Shown here: in pieces, positions 16,203-24,429 of the stretch
Numbering within the stretch: the stretch's first letter is position 1
How the letters are laid out: every line of letters begins with the position of its first letter
DNA from: Pseudoalteromonas denitrificans DSM 6059
GTDB lineage: Bacteria > Pseudomonadota > Gammaproteobacteria > Enterobacterales > Alteromonadaceae
DNA length: 43,366 bases
Direction of reading: 5' to 3'
Assembly: GCF_900112265.1 (NCBI RefSeq)
Contig: NZ_FOLO01000015.1
Location: 61,598-104,963, forward strand
Translations under genes and position numbers: made by a program
Notes under the pieces: generated by a model
Told to the model about the DNA's origin: nothing
Databases searched by the model: none
Seen by the model: the letters and a program-made list of their open reading frames with translations, nothing else

Positions 16203-18287
16203 ATGATGATACTTGCCAAAGTGCTAGGGTTTACAGTAAATAACTGTAAAACTAGCCTTTTTTTACTCACACTGTTTATATGCCAATCAGGACTTGCTTT
16301 TGAAGTTGAAAAACCTAGGTTGGAGCTCAAAACACTCAAAGGGGAAGAGATTAATTCAGCTATTTTATTAACAAGCCATGCCGACATGACAATAACAGGT
16401 TTGATCAATCAAGTTGATGTTACTCAAACATTTAAAAATACGCATGAAAGTTCGGTTAATGCACGTTATGTTTTTCCCTTACCTGATGAATCTGCGGTAT
16501 ACCAATTAGAAATGAAGATTGGTGAACGAGTAATTAAGGGGGAAATAAAGGAAAAACAAATGGCTAAACGCATTTTTCAAAAAGCTAAAAAGCAGGGAAA
16601 AAAAGCCAGCTTAGTGACACAAAAGCGTGCCAATATATTTGTGACTCAAGTGGCAAATATACCTGCCGGTGAAGAAATAACGATTAAAATCAGTTATCAG
16701 CAGGTTTTAAGTTATAAAAATCAAGAGTTTTCACTGCGTTTTCCTATGGTTGTTGCGCCTAGATATCAGCCCAAAACTATGGTTTTTGATGAAGACTTAG
16801 CATCAGGCTGGATCTATCAAAATAATATCAAAGCGAATACAGAAATAACCAAAACACCCTTAGCTTTAGCTGAACCCAAAAATAAAATGTCGCTTAATAT
16901 CATATTAAATTCAGGATTTGTTTTAGCGAATATAAAATCACCTTATCATCAAATTGATGTTGAAAATTTAGATATCGGAAAATATAAGATCAGCTTAACT
17001 GAGAATAAAACATTAGCAAATCGAGATTTTGTTTTACGCTGGAAACCAGAGCAAGGCAATGAGGTTCAGGCAGCTTTATTTAGTGAAAAGTTGAGTGGAA
17101 TATCACATGGTACACAATCTGAAGATAATTATGCCTTGATAATGTTAATGCCTCCATCTAATGAATTTCAAGCACAACAAAGGTTACCCAGAGAGCTTGT
17201 TTTTGTCATAGATACATCAGGATCTATGCATGGCAATTCTATGGAACAAGCAAAACAAGCACTATTTTTAGCATTAGCTGATTTGAATCCAGAGGATAGT
17301 TTTAACATTATTGAGTTTGATTCAAATGTGGATGCTTTAAGTGAACATGCTATACCGGCAACTGATTTTAATTTAAGGCGTGCAAAGCAGTACGTTTATA
17401 ACTTGCAAGCTGATGGAGGGACTGAGATTGCAAAAGCATTTACGCGAGTATTAGATAGCAACATACAAACTGATTTCTTAAGGCAAGTTATATTTATGAC
17501 TGATGGCAGCATTAGCAATGAACAACAGGTTTTTGAACAAATCAAAAATACAATAGGCACAAGTCGATTATTTACTGTGGGTATAGGTTCTGCGCCTAAT
17601 AGTTATTTTATGCGCAGAGCTGCTGATATAGGTCGAGGTAGTTTTACTTTTATAGGCAGCAGCATAGATATTAAGCCGCAAATGCAATTTTTATTAAAGC
17701 AACTTAAAAATCCTTCTTTGAAACAATTACGTATAGAAGGTGAAGCATCAGAAGTGATAGATTTTTGGCCTAAACCTATTCCTGATTTATATTTTTCAGA
17801 TCCTTTAATGGTTGCTCTTAAATTAAACAAAAAACAGAAAAAAATAAATATATTAGGGCAAAGCATTCATGGTGAATTTAAAGCACAATTAAATATTACT
17901 GAGCCGGCTATTGGGGATTCAATTTCACGTATTTGGGCAAGACAAAAAATAAAGTCACTTCTTTTATATAAAGATACTTTTGATAAAAAAAGTATAGATA
18001 CCAAACAAGAAGTATTGAATTTGGCGTTAAAACATCATTTGCTCAGCCCATATACTGCTTTTGTTGCTGTTGACTCTGGACCTATCACTACAGATGATAT
18101 TGTGAATAAGGCAAGTAAAACCCAAAAAATAAAAGGCATGCGCCCAGCAGGTTGGACTATGGGCTCTAAAAAGTACGTTTTACCACAAACAGATGGTCAA
18201 AGTTGGCTTAAAATATTGTTAGGTATGTTAATTGTTTTATTATCAGTAGTTTACTGGCGATACCAAAGATATAAAAGAATTAATTAG
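16203..18287 (+). CDS. sortase target protein with VIT and VWA domains
   Basis: 694 residues, the substrate of the adjacent sortase. Order: signal-peptide-like N-terminus (about 1-32), a VIT domain (about 45-170), a von Willebrand A domain with MIDAS motif DTSGSMHG and later MTDGSI (about 328-500), then a C-terminal sorting tail: LPQTD at 660-664, a membrane helix at about 670-685 and a basic end (RYQRYKRIN). Inter-alpha-trypsin-inhibitor-like VIT/VWA proteins with such a tail are the known single target of the marine class GN sortases. The motif ends in Asp-Gly (LPQTDG) where the classical LPxTG has Gly, so cleavage may fall after Thr as usual or the last position is simply relaxed. Second of three rightward pds genes. 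Confidence 0.92.
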   Translation: MMILAKVLGFTVNNCKTSLFLLTLFICQSGLAFEVEKPRLELKTLKGEEINSAILLTSHADMTITGLINQVDVTQTFKNTHESSVNARYVFPLPDESAVYQLEMKIGERVIKGEIKEKQMAKRIFQKAKKQGKKASLVTQKRANIFVTQVANIPAGEEITIKISYQQVLSYKNQEFSLRFPMVVAPRYQPKTMVFDEDLASGWIYQNNIKANTEITKTPLALAEPKNKMSLNIILNSGFVLANIKSPYHQIDVENLDIGKYKISLTENKTLANRDFVLRWKPEQGNEVQAALFSEKLSGISHGTQSEDNYALIMLMPPSNEFQAQQRLPRELVFVIDTSGSMHGNSMEQAKQALFLALADLNPEDSFNIIEFDSNVDALSEHAIPATDFNLRRAKQYVYNLQADGGTEIAKAFTRVLDSNIQTDFLRQVIFMTDGSISNEQQVFEQIKNTIGTSRLFTVGIGSAPNSYFMRRAADIGRGSFTFIGSSIDIKPQMQFLLKQLKNPSLKQLRIEGEASEVIDFWPKPIPDLYFSDPLMVALKLNKKQKKINILGQSIHGEFKAQLNITEPAIGDSISRIWARQKIKSLLLYKDTFDKKSIDTKQEVLNLALKHHLLSPYTAFVAVDSGPITTDDIVNKASKTQKIKGMRPAGWTMGSKKYVLPQTDGQSWLKILLGMLIVLLSVVYWRYQRYKRIN

Positions 18288-18320
18288 TTTTCTTCCTATA
18301 TGTCATAACTGAGCATATCG

Positions 18321-18349
18321 GATAGTGTCATTCAAAATTGATAGTGTCA
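18321..18349 (+). repeat. 10-bp direct repeat upstream of the sortase gene
   Basis: GATAGTGTCA occurs at 18321-18330 and again at 18340-18349, 19 bases apart, in the 153-base gap between the target gene and the sortase gene. It could be a regulator site for separate sortase expression. The gap holds no gene. Confidence 0.4.
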
Positions 18350-18440
18350 CTTTAATGACTAAGGTGATGCTGTTGAAGGGGAGGGCGTTTTTAGTTCAAA
18401 AAAGAAGGCGTTATTTATATCCAACTAAATTGGAGATGTT

Positions 18441-19028
18441 ATGAAACAATATTTTGCAGTTTTTTTGTGTTGCATCGGTTTTTGGCAATTAGGTTCTGGT
18501 TTATATATGCAAATGAAAGCGCAATTGGCACAATATTTAATATCACAAGCTTGGCAAAAAAACATACTTGAAGGAGGCTCTAAGCAAATACAACCTTGGT
18601 TTTATGCTGATACTTGGCCTGTTGCTAAACTTGAAGTACCAAGTTTAGGCATAGAAGAATATATTCTATCTGGTGCATCGGGCCGAAACTTAGCTTTTGG
18701 GGCAGCTCACTTTTTACCTTCTGCAAAAATACATGAAATAAATAAAAATCAAACAGGAAAAGCGGGTTTAATCGCAGGCCATAATGATACAAATTTTGCG
18801 TTTCTATCTCAGTTAAATATAGAAGATACATTTAATATTACATTGCATAGTGGTTTAAAAATACAATATCAGATTAGTAATATACGCATTATTCACCAGT
18901 CTGATACTGCATTTTTACAACCCAGTGAGCAAATGACTAGCCATTTATATTTAATGACATGTTACCCATTTAATGCATTGCAAGCGGGTACCGAACAACG
19001 TTATTTGGTTGAATCCATTGCTATTTGA
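18441..19028 (+). CDS. class GN sortase
   Basis: 195 residues, a small transpeptidase anchored by an N-terminal helix (about 4-22). The catalytic triad is visible: H114 in LIAGHNDT, C174 in LYLMTCYPF (the TLxTC-like strand) and R187 in EQRYLV. Its only substrate in the window is the VIT/VWA protein just upstream. In Gram-negative bacteria the acceptor of the sorted protein is not well established. Start ATG 18441 has a TTGGAG ribosome site. PdsS, PdsR, PdsO, target and sortase form the complete dedicated sortase locus. Confidence 0.93.
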   Translation: MKQYFAVFLCCIGFWQLGSGLYMQMKAQLAQYLISQAWQKNILEGGSKQIQPWFYADTWPVAKLEVPSLGIEEYILSGASGRNLAFGAAHFLPSAKIHEINKNQTGKAGLIAGHNDTNFAFLSQLNIEDTFNITLHSGLKIQYQISNIRIIHQSDTAFLQPSEQMTSHLYLMTCYPFNALQAGTEQRYLVESIAI

Positions 19029-19254
19029 TTTCTATATTAATTATGTTGGTCGTTTATGAAAAGTGAAAATTAACTTGTTTGTAACTTCCGGCAAAGTAAC
19101 GCATAAAATTTTCAAAAATAGTAATATTTAACTTAGCTGTTTTGGGTTATGACTCTAAGTGGGTAATCTTAATATTATTTTTACAAAGTTCCTTTTTATT
19201 TACTAAGCTTAACGGTAATTGAGTAAAATTTAGATTAACTTAAAAGGAGTTTTT

Positions 19255-20247
19255 TTGATCAGGCAAGTAAATCATTGTGCCCATGACTGGTTAATATCTT
19301 TGACCCAGCAAGATGACGAGTCTGAACTCGATTTAATACTGATTTCGGCCATTCAATCTGTCTTGTTTGGTACTAAACTGATTATTTATATTAATAAATT
19401 TTTGGACCACACTCATAGACCAAAACAAATAAACTTAAAAAAGACACAGTCACCTTTAATATTATCTGATGATCAAGTGGATGAAATTATCGCTAAAGTG
19501 GGCTCTAATAAAATTCATATAGGTGAAATAAACTCTAAAACAGTTACTTATTTTCCAATATATCATTTTGGTGATGTACTAGGCTTTGTATTAGCTTATG
19601 GCAGTAATGAATTTTCGAACCCTCAAATATCAACAGCGGTAAGTATTTTAAATGTATATGCTAATCAGTTGTTTACTTTGTTTCGGGCGAAAATAGACCC
19701 CTTAAGTGAGCTTTTAAACCGTCAAACCTTTGATAAAAAAATACAGGAAATATTATCAGGACAAGGTTTTTTATCTCCAAGAACGCCAATTCCTGCAGAT
19801 AGTGTTTGGCATTTGGCTATGCTTGATATTGATCATTTTAAGCGAGTAAATGATCAATATGGTCATGTAATTGGCGATGAAGTGATTATTCTTATTGCCC
19901 GATTAATAAAAAATAGTTTTCGTAGTGAAGATTATGTTTTTAGATACGGTGGTGAGGAATTTGCTATTTTATTTCAATGTAAAAAAAGTGAAGATGCTTT
20001 TCAAGTTCTAGAGCGGTTGCGAAGCGCAATTGAGGAGTTTGAATTTCCTCAGGTCGGAAAGCTAACAATTAGTGCTGGCTTTACATCATTAGTCGATTAT
20101 GAAATGGTGCCAGCTTTAGTGCAAAAGGCTGATTTAGCCCTTTATCATTCTAAAAACTCAGGAAGAAATAAAGTTGCGAATTTTGATCAAATAGCTGAAA
20201 GTACTAATGGCATTCTAATTACAGGTAATGATCCTGAGCTTTTTTGA
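19255..20247 (+). CDS. diguanylate cyclase with GAF-like sensor domain
   Basis: 330 residues, starting at TTG 19255 with a strong AAAAGGAG ribosome site 5 bases upstream. Residues 1-145 look like a soluble GAF-type sensor (no membrane helix); residues about 150-315 are a GGDEF domain. The signature is GGEEF at 232-236, and a product-inhibition I-site RSED sits at 223-226, the standard five residues before it. DIDHFKRVNDQYGH carries the metal-binding Asp. It should therefore be active, making cyclic di-GMP, with feedback control. Monocistronic, or read with the glutaredoxin gene 79 bases later. Ligand of the sensor part unknown. Confidence 0.9.
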   Translation: MIRQVNHCAHDWLISLTQQDDESELDLILISAIQSVLFGTKLIIYINKFLDHTHRPKQINLKKTQSPLILSDDQVDEIIAKVGSNKIHIGEINSKTVTYFPIYHFGDVLGFVLAYGSNEFSNPQISTAVSILNVYANQLFTLFRAKIDPLSELLNRQTFDKKIQEILSGQGFLSPRTPIPADSVWHLAMLDIDHFKRVNDQYGHVIGDEVIILIARLIKNSFRSEDYVFRYGGEEFAILFQCKKSEDAFQVLERLRSAIEEFEFPQVGKLTISAGFTSLVDYEMVPALVQKADLALYHSKNSGRNKVANFDQIAESTNGILITGNDPELF

Positions 20248-20326
20248 GCTATGTTGTGGACCCCTCTTTGCATTTTACTCTAATATGGTTAAAATGCGCG
20301 CTTAATTTAATTTTAGGAGCGTTTGA

Positions 20327-20686
20327 ATGAAATTGGTTCGTTGGTTACTTGGTCGTATTATTTTGTTATTGGATTTTATTTTCACACCAAAAAGTGTCAA
20401 GCGAGCTCCTGAACTTCAAGAGTTAGTTAATCAAAAAACAAAAGACCTCTCACTTTATCAATTTAAAGCATGCCCATTTTGTGTAAAAGTAAGGCGCTCA
20501 ATGAAACGTAATGGATTAAATATTGAAACGCGTGATGCAAAAAAAGATGTATTACATCGCCAAACTTTATTAGAAGAAGGTGGCAGAGTCAAAGTGCCTT
20601 GTTTACGTATCGTAAATGGCAATGATGTGACTTGGCTTTATGAGTCAAACGATATAATCAGTTTCTTAGAAAAAGAAGTCGCATAA
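20327..20686 (+). CDS. membrane-anchored glutaredoxin
   Basis: 119 residues. A hydrophobic N-terminal segment (about 4-20) precedes a glutaredoxin fold: CPFC redox motif at 49-52, the cis-proline region VKVPCLRI and the final YESNDIISFLEK. Such N-terminally extended GrxC-like proteins are common in Alteromonadales and Vibrionales. It probably reduces disulfides or glutathione mixed disulfides at the inner face of the membrane. The start has a GGAGCG ribosome site. A perfect hairpin follows the stop. Confidence 0.88.
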   Translation: MKLVRWLLGRIILLLDFIFTPKSVKRAPELQELVNQKTKDLSLYQFKACPFCVKVRRSMKRNGLNIETRDAKKDVLHRQTLLEEGGRVKVPCLRIVNGNDVTWLYESNDIISFLEKEVA

Positions 20687-20698
20687 TTAACTCAATTG

Positions 20699-20728
20699 GC
20701 GATTTACATAGATAAACCTGTAAATCGC
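20699..20728 (+). terminator. hairpin after the glutaredoxin gene
   Basis: GCGATTTACA / TGTAAATCGC, perfect 10-bp arms, 10-base loop, 12 bases after the stop codon, followed by ATACTTTTAAT. The T tail is modest. Confidence 0.6.
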
Positions 20729-20834
20729 ATACTTTTAATATTCCTCCCTTTTCCTTTTATTATGTCTTTTCCTGTATTAATTTTAGAAAATTTAAGTTAA
20801 ATATAACTAAACAGAACTTTAAATTGAGAGATTA

Positions 20835-21743
20835 ATGTCGGCATTATTAGAAGTTTCCGATTTAAAACGGTATTTTTTAAAAAATAAAGCCGTTGATGGC
20901 CTGAGCTTTAGTGTGAAAAAAGGTATTTGTTTTGGCCTTTTGGGGCCTAATGGCGCGGGTAAAACAACCACTATCGAAATGCTGGAAGGCATAGTGAAGC
21001 CGACTTCAGGTCAAATCTTATACCAAGGAAAACCTTTAGATAAACATATTTATCACCAACTGGGTATTCAATTTCAACATACGGCATTACAAGACCATCT
21101 CACAGTATTAGAAACTTTAAAGATGTTTTCAGCATTTTATGAACATACAATTAAAATTGATGATTTAATTTCTTTATGTCATTTAGAAGATTTTGTTTAT
21201 CAAGATCATCAAAAGTTATCTGGAGGGCAAAAACAACGTTTATTATTAGCACTTGCTTTAATTAATGACCCTCAACTGGTTTTTTTAGATGAGCCTACTA
21301 CAGGTTTAGACCCTCATAGCCGGCGTTTATTTTGGGATTTAGTAAATCAAATAAAATCTCAAGGTAAAACGATTATGCTTACAACACATTATATGGATGA
21401 AGCTGAATATTTGTGTGATGAAATCGCAATTATGGACAAAGGCAAAATTATTGCTTTAGATACACCTGTTTCTTTACTGCAGCAACATTTTTCAGGAGCT
21501 TTGATTAAACTTCCTAAACAGAATATTGATCAACATAGCTTTAAAGATGACATTCTAAAATTATTTAATATTCAATATGTTCAGCAAAGTGCGCAAATCC
21601 AAAGTGATGATATTCAACTAAGTTTGGTAGAGTTAATAAATCAAAAAGTATCACTCGAAGGGCTTCAGGTTAAATCTGCAAATTTAGATGATTTATTCCT
21701 AAAATTAACCGGTCATGGATTAGAAGGAGTTAAAAATGTTTAA
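20835..21743 (+). CDS. ABC-2 type exporter, ATP-binding subunit
   Basis: 302 residues. Walker A GPNGAGKT at 37-44, signature LSGGQKQR, Walker B LVFLDEPTTGLDP and the H-loop TTHYMDEAE are all present. The DrrA/CcmA-like build with a C-terminal tail and an ABC-2 permease partner marks an exporter, of drug, lipid or polysaccharide type; the substrate cannot be told from sequence. Overlaps the permease start by 8 bases. Confidence 0.9.
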   Translation: MSALLEVSDLKRYFLKNKAVDGLSFSVKKGICFGLLGPNGAGKTTTIEMLEGIVKPTSGQILYQGKPLDKHIYHQLGIQFQHTALQDHLTVLETLKMFSAFYEHTIKIDDLISLCHLEDFVYQDHQKLSGGQKQRLLLALALINDPQLVFLDEPTTGLDPHSRRLFWDLVNQIKSQGKTIMLTTHYMDEAEYLCDEIAIMDKGKIIALDTPVSLLQQHFSGALIKLPKQNIDQHSFKDDILKLFNIQYVQQSAQIQSDDIQLSLVELINQKVSLEGLQVKSANLDDLFLKLTGHGLEGVKNV

Positions 21744-22749
21744 ACGATTTTTAGCTGTATTAATAGCAAGGAATTATGAGTTTTTTCGTGACAGAGCTGC
21801 TTTGGGCTGGAATTTGATTTTTCCTGTTTTATTGGTTGTTGGTTTTGCATTTATATTTTCAGGTGACGGTAAAACACTTTATAAAATAGGCATTTTAAAT
21901 GATTTTAAACAGGCCTCACAAAATCAAGCTTTAATGCAGCTAAAGCATATAGAATTTGTATCTTATACTGAAGAACCTCTTGCCATGATAAAGTTACGGC
22001 AGCATAAAATAGATTTATTAGTTGATTTTAATAAACAATATTACTGGATAAATGAATCTTCAAGTTCGGGATATATTGCAGAAAAACTATTATTGGCAGC
22101 ACACAAAAATTTTCAACGCCAAGTTATTGAAGGTCGGGAAATTCGTTATCTAGATTGGGTTGTGCCAGGTATATTGGGAATGAATATGATGTTTTCATGC
22201 TTATTTGGTGTTGGCTATGTCATTGTAAGGTATAGAAAAAATTCAGTACTAAAGCGTCTTCATGCAACCCCATTAAAAGCGATTGAATTTTTGTCTGCTC
22301 AAATATGTTCTCGTTTATTTATTGTAATGTCACTGAGCATGGCTATTTTTTTAGCGTGTAATTGGTTGTTTAATTTTTATATTTTAGGCAGTTTATTTGA
22401 TTTATTTATAATTGCTTTATTAGGCACCATTAGCTTGATCTCTTTGGGGTTATTAATTGCATCGCGTTCAGAATCTGAAGAATTTACGGGTGGTATGCTC
22501 AATGTTGCTTCTTGGCCCATGATGATGTTATCTGGTGTATGGTTTTCTTTGGAAGGAAGTCCTGAGTTTATTCAGGCTATAGCACAATTGATCCCTTTAA
22601 CTCATATGTTAGAAGCCGCAAGAGCTATTATGCTTGATGGTGCAACTTTATGGCAGATTAAAAGTCATATTATTGCTTTATTAGTCATGACTTTTATTTT
22701 TTTAACCTCTGGTGCTTTGTTATTTCGTTGGCAAGGGCAAGCAAGATAA
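21736..22749 (+). CDS. ABC-2 type exporter, permease subunit
   Basis: 337 residues. One N-terminal helix (about 22-42), an extracytoplasmic loop (about 45-140), then five or so helices in the second half, with the ABC-2 signature region around LARSESEEFTGGMLNVASWPMMMLSGVWF-like sequence (residues about 238-267). Partner of the ATPase just upstream, with which it overlaps by 8 bases. Its 3' end overlaps the converging gene at 22720-23193 by 30 bases. Confidence 0.9.
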   Translation: MFKRFLAVLIARNYEFFRDRAALGWNLIFPVLLVVGFAFIFSGDGKTLYKIGILNDFKQASQNQALMQLKHIEFVSYTEEPLAMIKLRQHKIDLLVDFNKQYYWINESSSSGYIAEKLLLAAHKNFQRQVIEGREIRYLDWVVPGILGMNMMFSCLFGVGYVIVRYRKNSVLKRLHATPLKAIEFLSAQICSRLFIVMSLSMAIFLACNWLFNFYILGSLFDLFIIALLGTISLISLGLLIASRSESEEFTGGMLNVASWPMMMLSGVWFSLEGSPEFIQAIAQLIPLTHMLEAARAIMLDGATLWQIKSHIIALLVMTFIFLTSGALLFRWQGQAR

Positions 22750-23193
22750 AAAAGGACTGTTAGATAGTTTACCTATCTTATTTTCTTGAGCAGATAGATA
22801 GTTGTTATCTAACACCTGAGTATTTTGTAACCGTGATATATTAAAATTATTTATCGAATCACCATTAACTAAATATATATTATTGTGCAGACTTTTAATA
22901 ACTCTTTTTATGCTTGGTTTTGCATTTAAATAAATATCATCGCAAATAAAAACACCACTAAGATGGTGATATTTATCTAGATAATCAGTCATCTGGGAAA
23001 TACTCAATTCATCTTCAAAATTACAATAACAATAATCTTCTATTAAGTGGTCATACATCATTTTTAATAACTTTCGTGTATCCTCACCTGTTCCTATGAT
23101 TGTTGATTTATGTTCGGTGACAAAATAACAAAATTGGCGAGTAGAAAATAATGGATTATCAATAAGCAAAAAACGGTTTCCGTTTAATAACAT
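22720..23193 (-). CDS. unknown 157-residue protein, divergent from the Crp/Fnr gene
   Basis: Not recognised. The frame is probably real: the ATG at 23193 has AAGGA 8 bases upstream and the divergent regulator starts only 86 bases away. No signal peptide or membrane helix. The beta/alpha look (RFLLIDNP, SGVFICDDIYL, NIYLVNGDS, spaced by helices) recalls a receiver-like or P-loop-free Rossmann fold, but no phosphorylation pocket can be defended. Its 3' end overlaps the ABC permease gene tail to tail by 30 bases, the final codons (SCLPLPTK) being antisense to permease codons. A target of the neighbouring regulator is a fair guess. Confidence 0.65.
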   Translation of the reverse strand: MLLNGNRFLLIDNPLFSTRQFCYFVTEHKSTIIGTGEDTRKLLKMMYDHLIEDYCYCNFEDELSISQMTDYLDKYHHLSGVFICDDIYLNAKPSIKRVIKSLHNNIYLVNGDSINNFNISRLQNTQVLDNNYLSAQENKIGKLSNSPFLSCLPLPTK

Positions 23194-23279
23194 TTTACTT
23201 TCCTTAGTAGCGTGTTTTATCAGATTGTATTTTGTTTTTTATAACGGTGCATTAACTTAGGTTAATTAAGGATGAATTA

Positions 23280-23834
23280 ATGGATAAGTATCAAGAGCTT
23301 TTATCAAATGTGATCGATCAAAATAAATTACCAACTTTGAATTATAAAGCTGGAGATGTTTTGTTTCATCAAGGCATCGTTGAATCAAAATTATTTTGGA
23401 TTAAATCGGGTTTGGTTAAATTAGTTTTTATTCAGCCTGATGGTAAAGAGTTTGTTAAAGCTTTTTTAGCTGAGAATGATCTGTCGGGAAGTTTGATGAG
23501 CGTTGTTTTTCATAAACCTTCACCCTATGCATGTATTTGCATTGAAGCATGTGAAGTCATTGCGATACCTTATAAAAAAATTAGAGATTGGTCTGAGAAA
23601 AACCCTCAACTTAAAGATGTTGAGTTACAATTTATGCAACAACTTACCGCAAGAAAAGAAGAAAGAGAATATCAGTTTTTATGTCTTACGCCCCAACAAA
23701 GATATGAAACATTTAAAGTTCAATACCCACATATTTTTAAACGCATCAGTCAGGCTGAATTAGCGTTATTTTTAGGAATTACACCTGTTGCTCTGTGTCG
23801 AATAAACGCGAGGTTACAGGCTTTAGTTGAATAA
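23280..23834 (+). CDS. short Crp/Fnr-family transcription regulator
   Basis: 184 residues, shorter than Crp or Fnr (210-250). A cyclic-nucleotide-binding-like beta barrel (about 15-115: GDVLFHQGIVESKLFWIKSG) and dimer helix are followed by a compact helix-turn-helix (ISQAELALFLGITPVALCRI, about 157-176). It lacks the N-terminal Cys cluster of FNR; the three cysteines of ACICIEAC near 83-89 lie in the barrel. Ligand unknown. It sits 94 bases before a globin gene, which suggests it may react to oxygen, NO or redox state and control the globin and the divergent unknown gene. Confidence 0.85.
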   Translation: MDKYQELLSNVIDQNKLPTLNYKAGDVLFHQGIVESKLFWIKSGLVKLVFIQPDGKEFVKAFLAENDLSGSLMSVVFHKPSPYACICIEACEVIAIPYKKIRDWSEKNPQLKDVELQFMQQLTARKEEREYQFLCLTPQQRYETFKVQYPHIFKRISQAELALFLGITPVALCRINARLQALVE

Positions 23835-23928
23835 AATTTAAAGAATTAATATTAATTTAAGAGAAACCTATATTATTAACTTTTTATACTAAGCTTAGAT
23901 TAGTCAATGATTTACTTAAAGGAATATT

Positions 23929-24375
23929 ATGACTCCTCAACAGTTGGAACTCGTTCAGGCATCGTGGGAAAAGGTTGTTCCTATCGCCAAACAGGCTGCT
24001 GATTTATTCTATGGACGCTTGTTTGAAATTAATCCTGCGTTGCGAAGTATGTTTTCTAGTGATATTGAAGCGCAGGGCAAAAAACTGATGCAAATTTTGA
24101 CAACAGTTGTAAGAAGTTTAAAGCAATTTGATAAGGTTGAGATTGCTGTCTGGCAATTGGGTCGACGTCATCATGTTTATGGTGTTAAAAAAGCAGATTT
24201 TGATTCTGTTGCTTCGGCATTATTGTGGACCTTACAACAAGGGTTGCAACAAGTTTATACCTCTGAAGTTGAAGAAGCTTGGGTTGCGGCTTATACGGTT
24301 TTAGCTGGAATAATGCAAGCTGGTGCAGATTATCCTTATGCAAATTTTGATAAATGGAAAGCTGAGCAGGTATAA
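23929..24375 (+). CDS. single-domain bacterial haemoglobin (Vgb-like)
   Basis: 148 residues, a three-over-three globin without a reductase domain. The proximal haem ligand is H81 in RRHHVYGV (H-x-x-Y-G-V pattern of the flavohaemoglobin/Vitreoscilla group), the B-helix has FYGRLFE with the usual Tyr, and WxAAYTVL near 123 is typical of helix H. Likely roles are oxygen delivery under low oxygen or NO dioxygenation with a separate reductase. Own gap of 94 bases after the Crp/Fnr gene; AAAGGA ribosome site. A strong two-way terminator follows. Confidence 0.92.
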   Translation: MTPQQLELVQASWEKVVPIAKQAADLFYGRLFEINPALRSMFSSDIEAQGKKLMQILTTVVRSLKQFDKVEIAVWQLGRRHHVYGVKKADFDSVASALLWTLQQGLQQVYTSEVEEAWVAAYTVLAGIMQAGADYPYANFDKWKAEQV

Positions 24376-24383
24376 GGTAAGAA

Positions 24384-24406
24384 AAAAGGTGGGCAAGCCA
24401 CCTTTT
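24384..24406. terminator. bidirectional terminator between globin and dxs
   Basis: AAAAGGTGG / CCACCTTTT around a 5-base loop. The stem is GC-rich, with T runs in both directions, so it can end both the rightward globin transcript and the leftward dxs transcript. Confidence 0.85.
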
Positions 24407-24429
24407 AAATTTATTAATATCTGTGTAAT

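Noticed and set aside
15349..19028. The sortase cluster as a wholly new system
   Set aside because: It is the known proteobacterial dedicated sortase system; only its operator-like repeats and LPQTD motif were kept as findings.
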